Shown here: positions 25,649-34,535 of the stretch, one piece after another
Position numbering within the stretch: position 1 is the stretch's first letter
How the letters are laid out: each line of letters starts with the position of its first letter
NCBI GenBank assembly: GCA_003167415.1
Contig: PMTF01000013.1
Location: 38,692 to 102,691 of the forward strand
Length of the DNA: 64,000 nt
Direction of reading: 5' to 3'
Origin: Acidimicrobiaceae bacterium
GTDB taxonomy: Bacteria; Actinomycetota; Acidimicrobiia; Acidimicrobiales; RAAP-2
Translations under genes and position numbers: made by a program
Notes under the pieces: generated by a model
What the model saw: only the letters and a program-made list of their open reading frames with translations
What the model was told of the DNA's origin: nothing
Database searches by the model: none

Positions 25649-26881
25649 ATGAATTTTAGAAAAGGAAGGGCCCTTGCGGCCGTTGCCTTGGCGGGGACAT
25701 TCATCGCCTTGGCAGTTCCGTCAGTGAGTTCGGCGTCTGGCACAGTATCCGCCACGACGTTTAATGCGAACTACACGACCATGGCGGACTTGACGGCCAT
25801 TACGGCTGCGGGCACCGGTGGTATCGGCGTCATTTTGCCGGACGAAGTCTCGTCAAACCGCTACGTCGACTTTGACGCACCGAACTTGTCGACGGCTCTC
25901 TCCGACGCAGGTCTTCTGCCAACTGACTTGAACGTGCAAAACGCCCTCGGCGTGGACGCCACGGAGATCAGCATCGCGCAAGGCGACATTGCCTCAGGCG
26001 ACAAAGTCCTCATCATGGACCCGCTTGACGCAACTACCGGCATCACGATTGAGTCAGACGCGGCTAAGGCCGGCGTTGGAGTCGTTGACTATGACCGTCT
26101 GACGGTTGGTGGATCTGGCAAGTACTACGTGAGCTTCAACAATGTCGCGGTGGGCACGCTCATCGGACAAGGTGAGCTCGCGTGCATCACGGCGTACAAG
26201 ATCAAGAAGCCACTGGTGTACGTGATGAACGGCAGCACCTCGACGGACAACAACGCCGTGCTGTTTGCCAAGGGTTATGACGCGGTACTGAACGGTAAGG
26301 GCTACAAGGCCTCGGTCGGCGGTACCGGCAACTCGAAGACGATCAACGAGACGGGTACCGGAACATGGACGCCCGCAACCGCGTTGACGGACTTCCAGGG
26401 TGCGTACTCGAAGAACCCGAAGATCGATGCAGTGGTGACGCCGAACGACGAGAACGCCGCGCCGATCATTTCCTACTTGCAGAAGAAGGGTCTGAAGCCG
26501 GACAAGATTCCGTTCACCGGACAGGACGCCACGTTGACCGGTTTCCAGAACATCATCTCTGGATACCAGTGCGGCACCGTGTACAAGCCCATTTGGCAAG
26601 AGGCTCAGGCCGCTGCTGCATTGGCCATCTACATGCGCGCCGGCAAGACGCCGCCTAAGGCTCTTGTTAACGGCACCACCTCTGACCCAACGACGAAGCG
26701 CGCTGTTCCCTCGGTCCTCTTGAAGGCCTCGTGGGTGACGGCGACGAAGATTCAGTCAACGGTCATCGCCAACGGTGTTATCAACGCGGTTGCTTTGTGC
26801 ACCAATGTAAAGCCAAAGGTTTCGGGTGACTCCAAGTTGCCCACGTACAAGGCCGACTGCAAGAAAGACAAGATTTCCTAA
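25649..26881 (+). CDS. CUT2-type sugar ABC transporter substrate-binding protein
   Basis: The 410-residue exported protein has a signal peptide: basic NFRKGR, a hydrophobic core, then VSSASG at about residue 30, with no lipobox cysteine. It is a periplasmic-binding-protein-like type I fold of the xylose/ribose group (Peripla_BP_4 type). Segments such as DKVLIMDPLDA, NAAPIISYLQKKG and KIPFTGQDATLTGFQNI fit XylF-like proteins. I replaced the TTG of the track with ATG 25649, which has GGGG upstream. Codons are more T-ended than in neighbouring genes, as in highly expressed or transferred genes. Substrate is inferred to be a pentose or hexose, not proven. Confidence 0.88.
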   Translation: MNFRKGRALAAVALAGTFIALAVPSVSSASGTVSATTFNANYTTMADLTAITAAGTGGIGVILPDEVSSNRYVDFDAPNLSTALSDAGLLPTDLNVQNALGVDATEISIAQGDIASGDKVLIMDPLDATTGITIESDAAKAGVGVVDYDRLTVGGSGKYYVSFNNVAVGTLIGQGELACITAYKIKKPLVYVMNGSTSTDNNAVLFAKGYDAVLNGKGYKASVGGTGNSKTINETGTGTWTPATALTDFQGAYSKNPKIDAVVTPNDENAAPIISYLQKKGLKPDKIPFTGQDATLTGFQNIISGYQCGTVYKPIWQEAQAAAALAIYMRAGKTPPKALVNGTTSDPTTKRAVPSVLLKASWVTATKIQSTVIANGVINAVALCTNVKPKVSGDSKLPTYKADCKKDKIS

Positions 26882-26907
26882 GCAAGTAAGTAAGTAAAAA
26901 GGTCATT

Positions 26908-26970
26908 CCATGTCCGAGTCCGCTACAGGAGAGCCCGTTAACGCGGGAGCCGTAGCGGACTCGGACATGG
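26908..26970 (+). repeat. Perfect 19-bp inverted repeat enclosing the ABC ATPase start codon
   Basis: CCATGTCCGAGTCCGCTAC (26908-26926) is followed after 25 bases by its exact reverse complement (26952-26970). The centre itself contains CCCG-N6-CGGG. The ATPase start ATG (26910-26912) is inside the left arm, while its AAGG ribosome-binding site (26899-26902) is just outside. In RNA this forms a very stable stem. It may lower ATPase/permease translation relative to the binding protein, or stabilise upstream mRNA; both are inferences. Confidence 0.9.
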
Positions 26971-27722
26971 GCGTTGACCCGTCAATGCTGTTGAGCCTGC
27001 GCGGCGTGACGAAGCATTTCGGAGCCGTCCAGGCTCTTCGACAAGTCGATCTCGACGTTCCCGCGGGCCAAGTCACCGCGTTAGTCGGTGACAACGGCGC
27101 GGGTAAGTCCACGCTCATCAAAGCGGTTGCGGGCATCTGGGAGCCGTCCAGTGGGACCATGTACTGGCAAGGTAAGAAGATTGACATTCACACTCCGAAA
27201 GAAGCGGCCTTACTCGGTATTGCCACGGTGTATCAAGACCTCGCACTGTGTGACAATCTCGACATCGTTGCCAACATGTACTTGGGCTTCGAGTCCACCA
27301 AGAAGCACGTACTCGATGAGATCACGATGGAAAAGCGTACGCAACAGACGCTGAAAGATCTTTCCGTCACCACGGTGCACTCGGTACGCCAGCTGGTGGC
27401 GTCACTATCGGGCGGACAGCGTCAATCCGTCGCCGTCGCGCGTGCGGTTATGCGCGACGCGAAGCTGGTCATCATGGACGAACCCACCGCGGCGCTGGGA
27501 GTCTCTCAGACGGCCCAAGTCTTGGCTCTCATCAAGACCCTGGCGTCAAGGGGCATCGGTGTCCTCGTAATTTCGCACAACCTCAATGACGTCTTCGAGG
27601 TGGCCGACCGCGTGGCCGTCATGTATCTCGGCACTTTGGTGAGTAGCGGGCCCGTCGCCAACTACACGATGTCGAGCACCGTCGAACTCATCACCACCGG
27701 CGTGGTCTCGCGCGCCGCGTAA
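26910..27722 (+). CDS. CUT2-type sugar ABC transporter ATP-binding protein, single ABC domain
   Basis: The 270-residue cytosolic ATPase has Walker A GDNGAGKST, Q-loop VYQDLAL, signature LSGGQRQSVAVARAV, Walker B LVIMDEPTAALG and the H-loop SHNLNDVFEV. It has only one nucleotide-binding domain, unlike the tandem 500-residue RbsA/XylG/MglA proteins, and resembles the short FrcA type; two copies would assemble per transporter. The first 20 residues are encoded by an inverted repeat that encloses the start codon. ATG 26967, where homology begins soon after, is a possible alternative start. It lies between the binding-protein and permease genes. Confidence 0.9.
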   Translation: MSESATGEPVNAGAVADSDMGVDPSMLLSLRGVTKHFGAVQALRQVDLDVPAGQVTALVGDNGAGKSTLIKAVAGIWEPSSGTMYWQGKKIDIHTPKEAALLGIATVYQDLALCDNLDIVANMYLGFESTKKHVLDEITMEKRTQQTLKDLSVTTVHSVRQLVASLSGGQRQSVAVARAVMRDAKLVIMDEPTAALGVSQTAQVLALIKTLASRGIGVLVISHNLNDVFEVADRVAVMYLGTLVSSGPVANYTMSSTVELITTGVVSRAA

Positions 27723-27763
27723 CTTGTATCTGACAGGCCCATTCATTCGCGAAAGAGTTTTCC

Positions 27764-29011
27764 TTGGCTACTACCTCTGAACCCCTACCAGAAACTCCCG
27801 TTTTAGAGCTGACGAAGACGACTCTGACCGCTCGCCTGACCGGTCTTATCGGATCCGACGTGGGTATCGTTCCGGTTCTCATTGCGCTCGTGGTGCTCAT
27901 CATCTATTTCGAAGTTCGCAGTTCTGTATTTCTCAAGCCGGACAACATCACCAACCTTTTCGTTCAGGCGATCATCTTCATATTCCTAGGTATGGCCGAG
28001 GTCTGGCTACTCCTCCTCGGCGAAATCGACCTTTCCCTCGGTTGGATGGCCGGCCTGAGCGGGTCCATTGCGGCGATCTACACCAATATCCAGTTCGGCT
28101 GGCCCTGGTGGCTGGCCTTCCTCGCGGCCTTGGTCGTGTGCACGGCCATCGGCGGCCTGTGGGGCCTTATCGTCGTGAAACTGAACTTGCCGTCGTTCAT
28201 CGTCACCCTGGCCGGAAGTTTCATCCTCGAAGGCGTCCTCCTCTATATCCTCGACCGCGTCTTTGAAGGAGGCGGTGCACCGATTCAGAGCAGTGAGTTG
28301 ACCAACCTCACCGTTGGAAACCTGACACCGACGTGGACCTGGATCTTTGTCATCGCAGTAATAGCCGTATCGGCCGCAGTCATGATCTTTCGTGAACGAT
28401 CGCGCCGCGCCGCGGGCCTCGAGGTTCCCCCGTTCTATCGAATCGTGGTCAAACTCGTCGCGCTGACCGCGGTGAGCGTGGCCCTCGCGTGGCTCTTTAA
28501 CACGAATCGCGGGGCGTTCATAAAAATCGAGGGCATGCCCTTCGCGGTGCCGATGGTGTTCGGGGTGCTCGGGATCTACTCCTTCATCTTGGCGCGCACG
28601 AAGTTCGGTCGCTATATGTACGCCATCGGAGGCAACAGAGAAGCGGCCCGTCGCGCCGGCATTCCGGTGAATCGTTACCGCGTCTACGCCTTCATGCTCG
28701 GTGGCTTCACCGCCGGCATCGCCGGGCTGTTCTACGTGTCGCGCCTCGGTGGCTACTCGTCCAGTTCGACGGATCCCTCGCTCGTGCTCTACGCCGTCGC
28801 CGCCGCCGTGATCGGTGGCACGAGTCTCTACGGCGGCCGAGGCAAGATGACCTACCCGGTCGTGGGCGGCATCATTTTGGCCGTGATCAACAACGGGCTG
28901 GTGCTCATCCAGATCACTTCGACTATGGTCTACGTCATTACGGGCGTCGTCCTCTTGGGCGCGATTACGGTTGACTCGTTGGCTCGCAAGAGCCAGACGT
29001 TGCTCAAATAG
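27764..29011 (+). CDS. CUT2-type sugar ABC transporter permease (XylH-like)
   Basis: The 415-residue polytopic membrane protein belongs to the BPD_transp_2 family used by ribose, xylose and related sugars. About ten to twelve hydrophobic segments are visible. The motif AIGGNREAARRAGIPVNRYR, which contacts the ATPase in this family, is near residue 285, followed by AGIAGLFYVSRL and GGTSLYGGRGK. An insertion of about 60 residues after the fifth segment, present in XylH-like permeases, is seen here too. The start is a TTG with AAAGAG six bases upstream. The gene lies 41 bases after the ATPase gene and completes the transporter operon. Confidence 0.9.
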   Translation: MATTSEPLPETPVLELTKTTLTARLTGLIGSDVGIVPVLIALVVLIIYFEVRSSVFLKPDNITNLFVQAIIFIFLGMAEVWLLLLGEIDLSLGWMAGLSGSIAAIYTNIQFGWPWWLAFLAALVVCTAIGGLWGLIVVKLNLPSFIVTLAGSFILEGVLLYILDRVFEGGGAPIQSSELTNLTVGNLTPTWTWIFVIAVIAVSAAVMIFRERSRRAAGLEVPPFYRIVVKLVALTAVSVALAWLFNTNRGAFIKIEGMPFAVPMVFGVLGIYSFILARTKFGRYMYAIGGNREAARRAGIPVNRYRVYAFMLGGFTAGIAGLFYVSRLGGYSSSSTDPSLVLYAVAAAVIGGTSLYGGRGKMTYPVVGGIILAVINNGLVLIQITSTMVYVITGVVLLGAITVDSLARKSQTLLK

Positions 29012-29037
29012 TTCAGTTTTATCTTCGCGCGAATGCC

Positions 29038-30147
29038 CTAGAAGAGATTCGCCAAGTCGTCGCGGCGAATCTTGCCATTGATGGTGCGCGGAATCGCCGC
29101 GACGAATCGGATTTCCTTGGGCTTGGCCCAGGGGCCGATTCGTTCTTCCGCGACCGAACGCACGGTGTCTTCGCTTACGGATCCGTCACTCACGATCAGC
29201 GCCACGACCCGTTGGCCCCATTCGCTGTCCTCGAGCCCGGTGACCGCGACGTCACGCACGCCGTCGATCGTGGCGAGCACGAACTCAAGCTCTTCGGGCC
29301 AGAGCTTCTCACCGCCGGTGTTGACCACGAATCCGAGGCGACCCTTCACCGAGACCCGCTGACCGTGGACTTCGCCGGCGTCACCCGTCGGAAACCAATC
29401 GTCGCGACCATCCGGTCCGGTCACGTGTGGCCTCGGACTGTCTCGGTACGAGCGAAAGAGGGTGGGGCTTCGAACGCAGATTTCCCCGTCCACGATCGCG
29501 ACATCAACGCCGGGTAGCGCCAAGCCGTCATAGACGACGCCCGATCCGGTCTCGGTCATGCCCCAGGTCGTGATCACGTTCACGGGAAGGGCTGTCGGCG
29601 GCCGCGCGCCGCCCAACAACACTGCGTGATAGCCGCTCAAGTCGTGACGAGCCAGTTGCGTTCGAACCACCGAGACGTGTGTGGCACCGTGGTTGGCCGC
29701 GGCTGCGAGGTCTTCGCCATCCCCCCAGTGCAATGTGGCGTCACTGAGTACCGCCCTCAAAATGACGGCGAGACCGCCAATGTGACAGGCCGGAAGACAG
29801 GGCGCCCAGACCGGTGGTGTCTCGCCGCGAAGCGTCGACTGCGTGATCTTGGCGCTCGCGCGAAGGGCCGACCAGGAAAGTTCGACGGCTTTAGGCTCGC
29901 CACTCGAACCCGAGGTCAACATCACCAGGCCAATCTCGTCATCGACCGGAGTGCCGTTCGCCAATTCGGTACGTCCGTCGACGTCGCGCACCGCGGTGGC
30001 GCCTAGTCGTTCGAGTTCTTCCAGACGTCGACGCGGCGACGTTCGCCGATCCAAAACGCAAAAGGCGAGCGAAGCGTCAACTGCTTCGCGAATCGCGCGT
30101 TCGAGGTCCGGACCGAGCTCGTAATCGAGCGCGAGCAGGGAAGTCAC
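29038..30147 (-). CDS. menE: O-succinylbenzoate-CoA ligase MenE (short actinobacterial form)
   Basis: MenE activates o-succinylbenzoate to its CoA ester in menaquinone synthesis. The 369-residue protein lacks most of the N-terminal domain of larger acyl-CoA synthetases, as do other actinobacterial MenE proteins. It has the AMP-binding P-loop LTSGSSGEPK, the motif TTWGMTETG, WFPTGDAGE, VKGRLGF and the C-terminal lysine motif RTINGKIRR. The GTG start carries TATTCT six bases upstream and no ribosome-binding site, so the transcript is probably leaderless. It is divergent from menB across 222 bases. Confidence 0.92.
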   Translation of the reverse strand: MTSLLALDYELGPDLERAIREAVDASLAFCVLDRRTSPRRRLEELERLGATAVRDVDGRTELANGTPVDDEIGLVMLTSGSSGEPKAVELSWSALRASAKITQSTLRGETPPVWAPCLPACHIGGLAVILRAVLSDATLHWGDGEDLAAAANHGATHVSVVRTQLARHDLSGYHAVLLGGARPPTALPVNVITTWGMTETGSGVVYDGLALPGVDVAIVDGEICVRSPTLFRSYRDSPRPHVTGPDGRDDWFPTGDAGEVHGQRVSVKGRLGFVVNTGGEKLWPEELEFVLATIDGVRDVAVTGLEDSEWGQRVVALIVSDGSVSEDTVRSVAEERIGPWAKPKEIRFVAAIPRTINGKIRRDDLANLF

Positions 30148-30153
30148 GAAACC

Positions 30154-30159
30154 AGAATA
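30154..30159 (-). promoter_or_regulatory. -10 box of leaderless menE transcript
   Basis: On the minus strand TATTCT ends six bases before the GTG start at 30147. Confidence 0.5.
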
Positions 30160-30369
30160 GATGTCGAGGACCTAGGTTGTCCTTACAAGCGTTGGCGCCC
30201 CGTGGCCTCGATACGTCACGAACGAAGGATTGTCGCCGAAGCGGACACGGTGTGGGGTGTCCGAGAGCCTCATTGGGCGAACGACTTGTGGCCCACGAGA
30301 CTCGACCGTGAAAACGCGGCGCCCGACGTGTTGATGACCCCCGTTTAATTGGAAAGTAGTTTGGACGCC

Positions 30370-31263
30370 ATGGCCGAAACCGTTATCCAAGGTTCACCGA
30401 TCGACCCCGTGGAGGAGTTCCGTTCCTGGCCGCCGCCCGAGTGGCGGCGCTCCGGAGAGTTCGACGACATCATCTACGAATCCTCCGAAGGGATGGCCCG
30501 CGTTACCATCAACCGCCCCCAGGTCCGCAACGCCTTTCGTCCCCAGACGCTCTTCGAGCTGTCGCGCGCCTTCGAAATGGCTCGCGACGACGTCACCGTC
30601 GGCGCCATCATCCTGACCGGGTCCGGTCCCGACGCGTTCTGCTCCGGGGGCGATCAGAGTATTCGTGGTGACGACGGCTACATGGGGGACGATGACGTTG
30701 CTCGTCAAGGTGTCGGTCGCCTCAACGTCCTCGACCTGCAGATTCAGATCCGTCGACTGCCGAAGCCGGTGATCGCTCAGATTGCCGGTTACGCCATCGG
30801 CGGAGGGCATATCTTGCACTTGGTCTGCGACCTCTCGATCGCGGCCGAGAACGCGCGTTTCGGCCAGACCGGACCGAAGGTGGGTTCCTTCGACGGGGGG
30901 TACGGGTCATCGCTGTTGGCGCGCACCGTCGGCGTGAAGCGCGCTAAGGAAATTTGGTTCCTCTGTCGTCAGTACGACGCCAAACAGGCGCTCGAGTGGG
31001 GACTCGTCAATACTGTCGTGGCGCTCGATCAACTCGAGGGCGAGACCGTCGCGTGGTGCCGCCAGATCCTGACGCTGTCGCCGATCGCGCTGCGGATGCT
31101 CAAGGCCGGGTTCAACGCGGCCGAGGACGGCATGGCCGGCATCCAGCAGTTGGCCGGGGACGCCACCATGCTGTTCTACATGTCCGAAGAGGGTCAAGAG
31201 GGTCGCAACGCTTTCGTCGAACACCGCAAGCCGGACTTTTCGAAGTTTCCTAAGCGTCCATGA
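30370..31263 (+). CDS. menB: 1,4-dihydroxy-2-naphthoyl-CoA synthase MenB
   Basis: MenB, a crotonase-fold enzyme, closes the second aromatic ring of o-succinylbenzoyl-CoA. The 297-residue protein has [25 protein letters not shown], and [12 protein letters not shown] with the Asp/Tyr region typical of MenB rather than other crotonases, plus [10 protein letters not shown]. It starts at ATG 30370; the track's TTG 30349 is rejected because it lengthens the protein without homology. TAGTTT ends seven bases before this ATG, so the transcript may be leaderless. The stop overlaps menA by ATGA. Confidence 0.95.
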   Translation: MAETVIQGSPIDPVEEFRSWPPPEWRRSGEFDDIIYESSEGMARVTINRPQVRNAFRPQTLFELSRAFEMARDDVTVGAIILTGSGPDAFCSGGDQSIRGDDGYMGDDDVARQGVGRLNVLDLQIQIRRLPKPVIAQIAGYAIGGGHILHLVCDLSIAAENARFGQTGPKVGSFDGGYGSSLLARTVGVKRAKEIWFLCRQYDAKQALEWGLVNTVVALDQLEGETVAWCRQILTLSPIALRMLKAGFNAAEDGMAGIQQLAGDATMLFYMSEEGQEGRNAFVEHRKPDFSKFPKRP

Positions 31264-32135
31264 CCGAGGCTCCCGGGCCCCTCCGGCGATGGGTGCTCGC
31301 GGCCCGTGGGCGCACGTTGCCCGCCGCCATGGTGCCGGTCATCGTGGGCGTGTCGCTCATTCGACCGCGCACGATCAACTGGGGCAACTCGGCCCTGTGC
31401 CTCGTCGTGGCGCTCGCCCTGCAAGTCGGCACGAATTACGCCAACGACTACTCCGACGGCATCCGCGGCACCGACGAAGTGCGGGTCGGTCCCTTTCGAC
31501 TGACCGCGTCGAAACTGGTGCCGGCGCGCACGGTTCGAAACGCCGCCTTCGCGTCGTTCTTCCTCGCCGGCGTCGCGGGACTACTGCTCGCGTCTCGGAC
31601 CTCATGGTGGCTGGTGGGGATCGGCGCCACGGCGATCGCGGCCGGGTGGTTCTACACGGGGGGACCGCGACCGTACGGCTACTACGGGTTCGGGGAGCTC
31701 TTCGTCTTCATCTATTTCGGCCTGGTCGCCACCGTCGGCACCGCCTACGTGCAACACCTGAGCATTCCCGATCGATCGTGGTGGCTCGGCGTGGCGACGG
31801 GCTTCATGGCCTGCGCGCTGCTCGAGGCGAACAACCTACGTGACGTGGAAGGCGACCGGTCGTCGGGCAAGAGGACCTTGGCCGCGCGACTGACGCGAGG
31901 ACGAGCGCCGTGGCTCTTCACGGTGTGCGTCGGCGGCGTGCTGGTCGGCATGGCCGGCGCCGGTCACAGTGTGATCGGTATCGTCGCCGTCCTTCTCTAC
32001 GTCCCGGCCGTGCGTTTGGCGTTCTCGAAGAAGAACGGTCGTGAGCTTCTGCCGATGTTGCGGTATTCGGCGCGCGCGCAACTCCAACTCGGCGCGTTGC
32101 TCGCCGTGGTGCTCGTGTTCAGAGTTGGCGTGTGA
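31260..32135 (+). CDS. menA: 1,4-dihydroxy-2-naphthoate polyprenyltransferase MenA
   Basis: MenA is a UbiA-family integral membrane prenyltransferase that attaches the polyprenyl tail to dihydroxynaphthoate, giving demethylmenaquinone. The 291-residue protein has about eight to nine hydrophobic segments and both aspartate-rich motifs: [12 protein letters not shown] (about 62-73) and NNLRDVEGD (about 193-201). Coupling to menB (ATGA) and the first motif separate it from other UbiA relatives. Its end overlaps the 3' end of the convergent menH by 17 bases. Confidence 0.94.
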   Translation: MTEAPGPLRRWVLAARGRTLPAAMVPVIVGVSLIRPRTINWGNSALCLVVALALQVGTNYANDYSDGIRGTDEVRVGPFRLTASKLVPARTVRNAAFASFFLAGVAGLLLASRTSWWLVGIGATAIAAGWFYTGGPRPYGYYGFGELFVFIYFGLVATVGTAYVQHLSIPDRSWWLGVATGFMACALLEANNLRDVEGDRSSGKRTLAARLTRGRAPWLFTVCVGGVLVGMAGAGHSVIGIVAVLLYVPAVRLAFSKKNGRELLPMLRYSARAQLQLGALLAVVLVFRVGV

Positions 32136-32871
32136 AGCGCTGAACGAGTTCGGCGCTTCGCTCCGGTTGCTCCAGATGCGCGGCGTGATGCGCGTCGGCG
32201 ACGATCTCCGCGCGCCCGTCGACCACGTTCTCGGCAATAGCCGTTGCTTCGAGACGGAACTTTTGATCGAGGGCGCCGGCCAACGCCAGCGTGGGCATTG
32301 AGAGTGACGCCAACTCCGTGGCGAGCCAGCGCTGCGTGCCGGTCCCGGCCAGTCGAAGCGAGCCGGCGAGGCCTGCGGCGTGAGAACTTCGTGCGGCGCG
32401 CTCCAGCGGGTCATTGGGCAGCGACGCAAACATCGCGCGGGCGAGCCATTCGTCGAGGAAGGCGTCGGCGCCGATCGATTCGATGCGTTGGGCGAGCGCG
32501 TCGTCACTTCGACGTCGTTCGTCACGCTCGAGCGGGTCCATGATGCCTCGCGTCGCGCCCAGCAGCACCAAACGATTGACGCGCGCGGGGTAGTGAAGTG
32601 CGAAGTGCAGGGCGACACGTGCCCCGAAGGAGTAGCCGCCCAGCGCGAAGGGTTCGCCGGGAAGTACCTCGGCGAGCAAATCGGCCGTCTCGTCCAGCGA
32701 CGCCAGAATTGTCGCGTTCTCGCCGTGTCCGGGCAGGTCGAGAGTCAGAAGCTCGTTCGTTCCTGTCAGAATGGATCGAAACCGATGTGCCGAGTCCTTG
32801 GTCTGCGTGAATCCGTGGAACCACACGAGGAGTGGGCCCGAGCCGCGACGTTGGACACCGAGGAGTGACAT
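32119..32871 (-). CDS. menH: Alpha/beta-hydrolase, probable SHCHC synthase MenH
   Basis: The 250-residue alpha/beta-hydrolase most likely eliminates pyruvate from SEPHCHC in menaquinone synthesis. It has FHGFTQTKD near the oxyanion region, DLPGHG, the nucleophile elbow GGYSFGARVAL (Ser in GxSxG), and a C-terminal catalytic His in DAHHAAHLEQP. The track start lies 71 residues upstream inside menD on the other strand. I chose ATG 32871, where homology begins; a GTG two codons upstream is possible. The function is assigned from motifs together with its position between menA and menD. Confidence 0.87.
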   Translation of the reverse strand: MSLLGVQRRGSGPLLVWFHGFTQTKDSAHRFRSILTGTNELLTLDLPGHGENATILASLDETADLLAEVLPGEPFALGGYSFGARVALHFALHYPARVNRLVLLGATRGIMDPLERDERRRSDDALAQRIESIGADAFLDEWLARAMFASLPNDPLERAARSSHAAGLAGSLRLAGTGTQRWLATELASLSMPTLALAGALDQKFRLEATAIAENVVDGRAEIVADAHHAAHLEQPERSAELVQRFTRQL

Positions 32872-34535
32872 TGCCACAGAGCGTACCGAGCCCGAGTCAG
32901 GTGCAGGCCACGTACGCGGCGACCTTGTTTGACGAATGGATCCGGTTGGGACTTCGCGACGTCGTGCTCTGTCCCGGCTCACGATCAACGCCGCTCGCCC
33001 TTGCGTGCGCGTCACGTGGTGAACTGCGCGTACACGTTCGCATTGACGAGCGAAGCGCCGGGTTCTTCGCCCTTGGTCGCGCACTCGCCACCCGCGAGCC
33101 GGTGGCGATTGTGGTGACCAGTGGAACGGCGGCAGCAGAACTCCACGCGTGCGTTGCCGAGGCCTCGCAAGCGTTCGTGCCGCTGCTCGTGCTCACCGCC
33201 GATCGTCCGCCCGAACTCCACGGCGTCGGTGCGCCCCAGACGATCGACCAGCACCGACTCTTCGGCGACATGGTGCGTCTCTTCGAAGATCCCGGTACCG
33301 CGCAACTCGAGGACGCGGCCTCGTGGCGCGAGCTGGCCGCACGGCTGTGGAGCGCGGCGACCCAACGTGACGAGGAGAGTTCGAGTCCCGGTCCGGTCCA
33401 CTTGAACGCCGCGTTCATTGAACCGCTGGTCGCTGACGCGCTGGCGCTTCCCAAACCCTCGACGCCGACGTCGACCTCGCGCCGGCGACCCGTTAACCGT
33501 GCCGGACTCGAAGACCTTCGCGTGTTGGGCGTCGCCGGTCACGGCGTCTCGAGCCAGACGGTCGAGGACTGCCTGTCACTGAACTGGGCCGTCGTCGGCG
33601 ACGCGACGGCGCTGGGCACCATTGCGTACTTCGACGCACTGTTGCGAGACGCGCGATTCGCTGAGGATGTCATCCCCGACGTGGTGGTCCGTTTCGGCGG
33701 ACTGCCCGCCTCTCGAACGCTGCAAGAGCGCCTTCGCGCGTGGCAGGTGCGAACCATCGGATTCGACGGAGCCGGCTTCGTGTCCGATCCCGATCGAATC
33801 GTTACCGAGAGCCTGCGCGGCGTGCCCGATCCGCAGCACGAGCCGAAGGCCGACGGCGAGTATGTGCGGCTCTGGAACGAGGCGTCGACGCACGTCAGTG
33901 ATTGGTTGACGAAACTCGACCGCGAAGACGACGCCCTGCAGGAGCTGTCGGTCGCTCGTTGCGTGGTCGAGGTGAGTTCACGACGTGACATTCCTCTCGT
34001 CATCGGATCGTCCATGCCGATACGCGACGTGGAATGGTGGACACCGGCGCGCACGTCACCTACCTACGCCAATCGCGGGGTGAACGGCATCGACGGCGTC
34101 GTGTCCACCGCGCTCGGAGTGGCGGCCGGATCACGGTCCATCGGATTCGTGGGCGACATCACGATGCTGCACGACGTGTCAGCGCTGGTGGACGGATTGG
34201 GCGAGGCGGGCGGGACGTGCGCGTTGGTCGTAGCGGACAATCACGGGGGAGGAATATTCTCCTTCCTCGCCCAGCGCGCGGCCGTCGACGACGCCCGTTT
34301 CGAACAGCTCTTCGCCACCCCTCGGGCGCACGACCTCGTCGCGATCGCCCGAGCCTTCGGTCATGAAGGTCTGCGCGTGACGACCCGTTCGCAACTGCGA
34401 AGTGCCCTCGAGGCGGCCCTGGACCGGCGTGGACTGACGGTGATCGTGGCCGACGTGCCGTCGCGCGACCAGAACGTACGACTGCACGACGAGTGGAACG
34501 AGAGAGTGAAGAGCATCCTCGAAGGCCTTCGATGA
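32871..34535 (+). CDS. menD: SEPHCHC synthase MenD
   Basis: MenD is the thiamine-diphosphate enzyme that joins isochorismate and 2-oxoglutarate, the first committed step of menaquinone synthesis. The 554-residue protein has VVLCPGSRSTPLAL and the glutamate motif RIDERSAGFFALG, VVTSGTAAAELHACV, TADRPPELHG, and the ThDP/Mg motif GDITMLHD followed by NHGGGIF. The start is set by GAGGAG (32860-32865), five bases before TTG 32871; GTG 32865 is the alternative. The first base is shared with the first base of the divergent menH start codon. It overlaps ccdA by ATGA. Confidence 0.94.
   Translation: MPQSVPSPSQVQATYAATLFDEWIRLGLRDVVLCPGSRSTPLALACASRGELRVHVRIDERSAGFFALGRALATREPVAIVVTSGTAAAELHACVAEASQAFVPLLVLTADRPPELHGVGAPQTIDQHRLFGDMVRLFEDPGTAQLEDAASWRELAARLWSAATQRDEESSSPGPVHLNAAFIEPLVADALALPKPSTPTSTSRRRPVNRAGLEDLRVLGVAGHGVSSQTVEDCLSLNWAVVGDATALGTIAYFDALLRDARFAEDVIPDVVVRFGGLPASRTLQERLRAWQVRTIGFDGAGFVSDPDRIVTESLRGVPDPQHEPKADGEYVRLWNEASTHVSDWLTKLDREDDALQELSVARCVVEVSSRRDIPLVIGSSMPIRDVEWWTPARTSPTYANRGVNGIDGVVSTALGVAAGSRSIGFVGDITMLHDVSALVDGLGEAGGTCALVVADNHGGGIFSFLAQRAAVDDARFEQLFATPRAHDLVAIARAFGHEGLRVTTRSQLRSALEAALDRRGLTVIVADVPSRDQNVRLHDEWNERVKSILEGLR

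Noticed and set aside
26908-26970. Terminal inverted repeats of an insertion element
   Set aside because: Only 25 bases lie between the arms, with no transposase and no target-site duplication visible.
26903-27187. Minus-strand ORF with a MSESAT-like sequence mirroring the ATPase N-terminus
   Set aside because: The similarity is a by-product of the perfect inverted repeat; the rest is antisense to conserved ABC motifs.
29025-29034. TTCGCGCGAA palindrome after the permease as terminator
   Set aside because: Only ten bases, too short a loop and no T-tract; could be chance.
30172-30390. 72-aa minus-strand ORF between menE and menB
   Set aside because: Overlaps the menB start, has no ribosome-binding site or -10 box, and unlikely composition.
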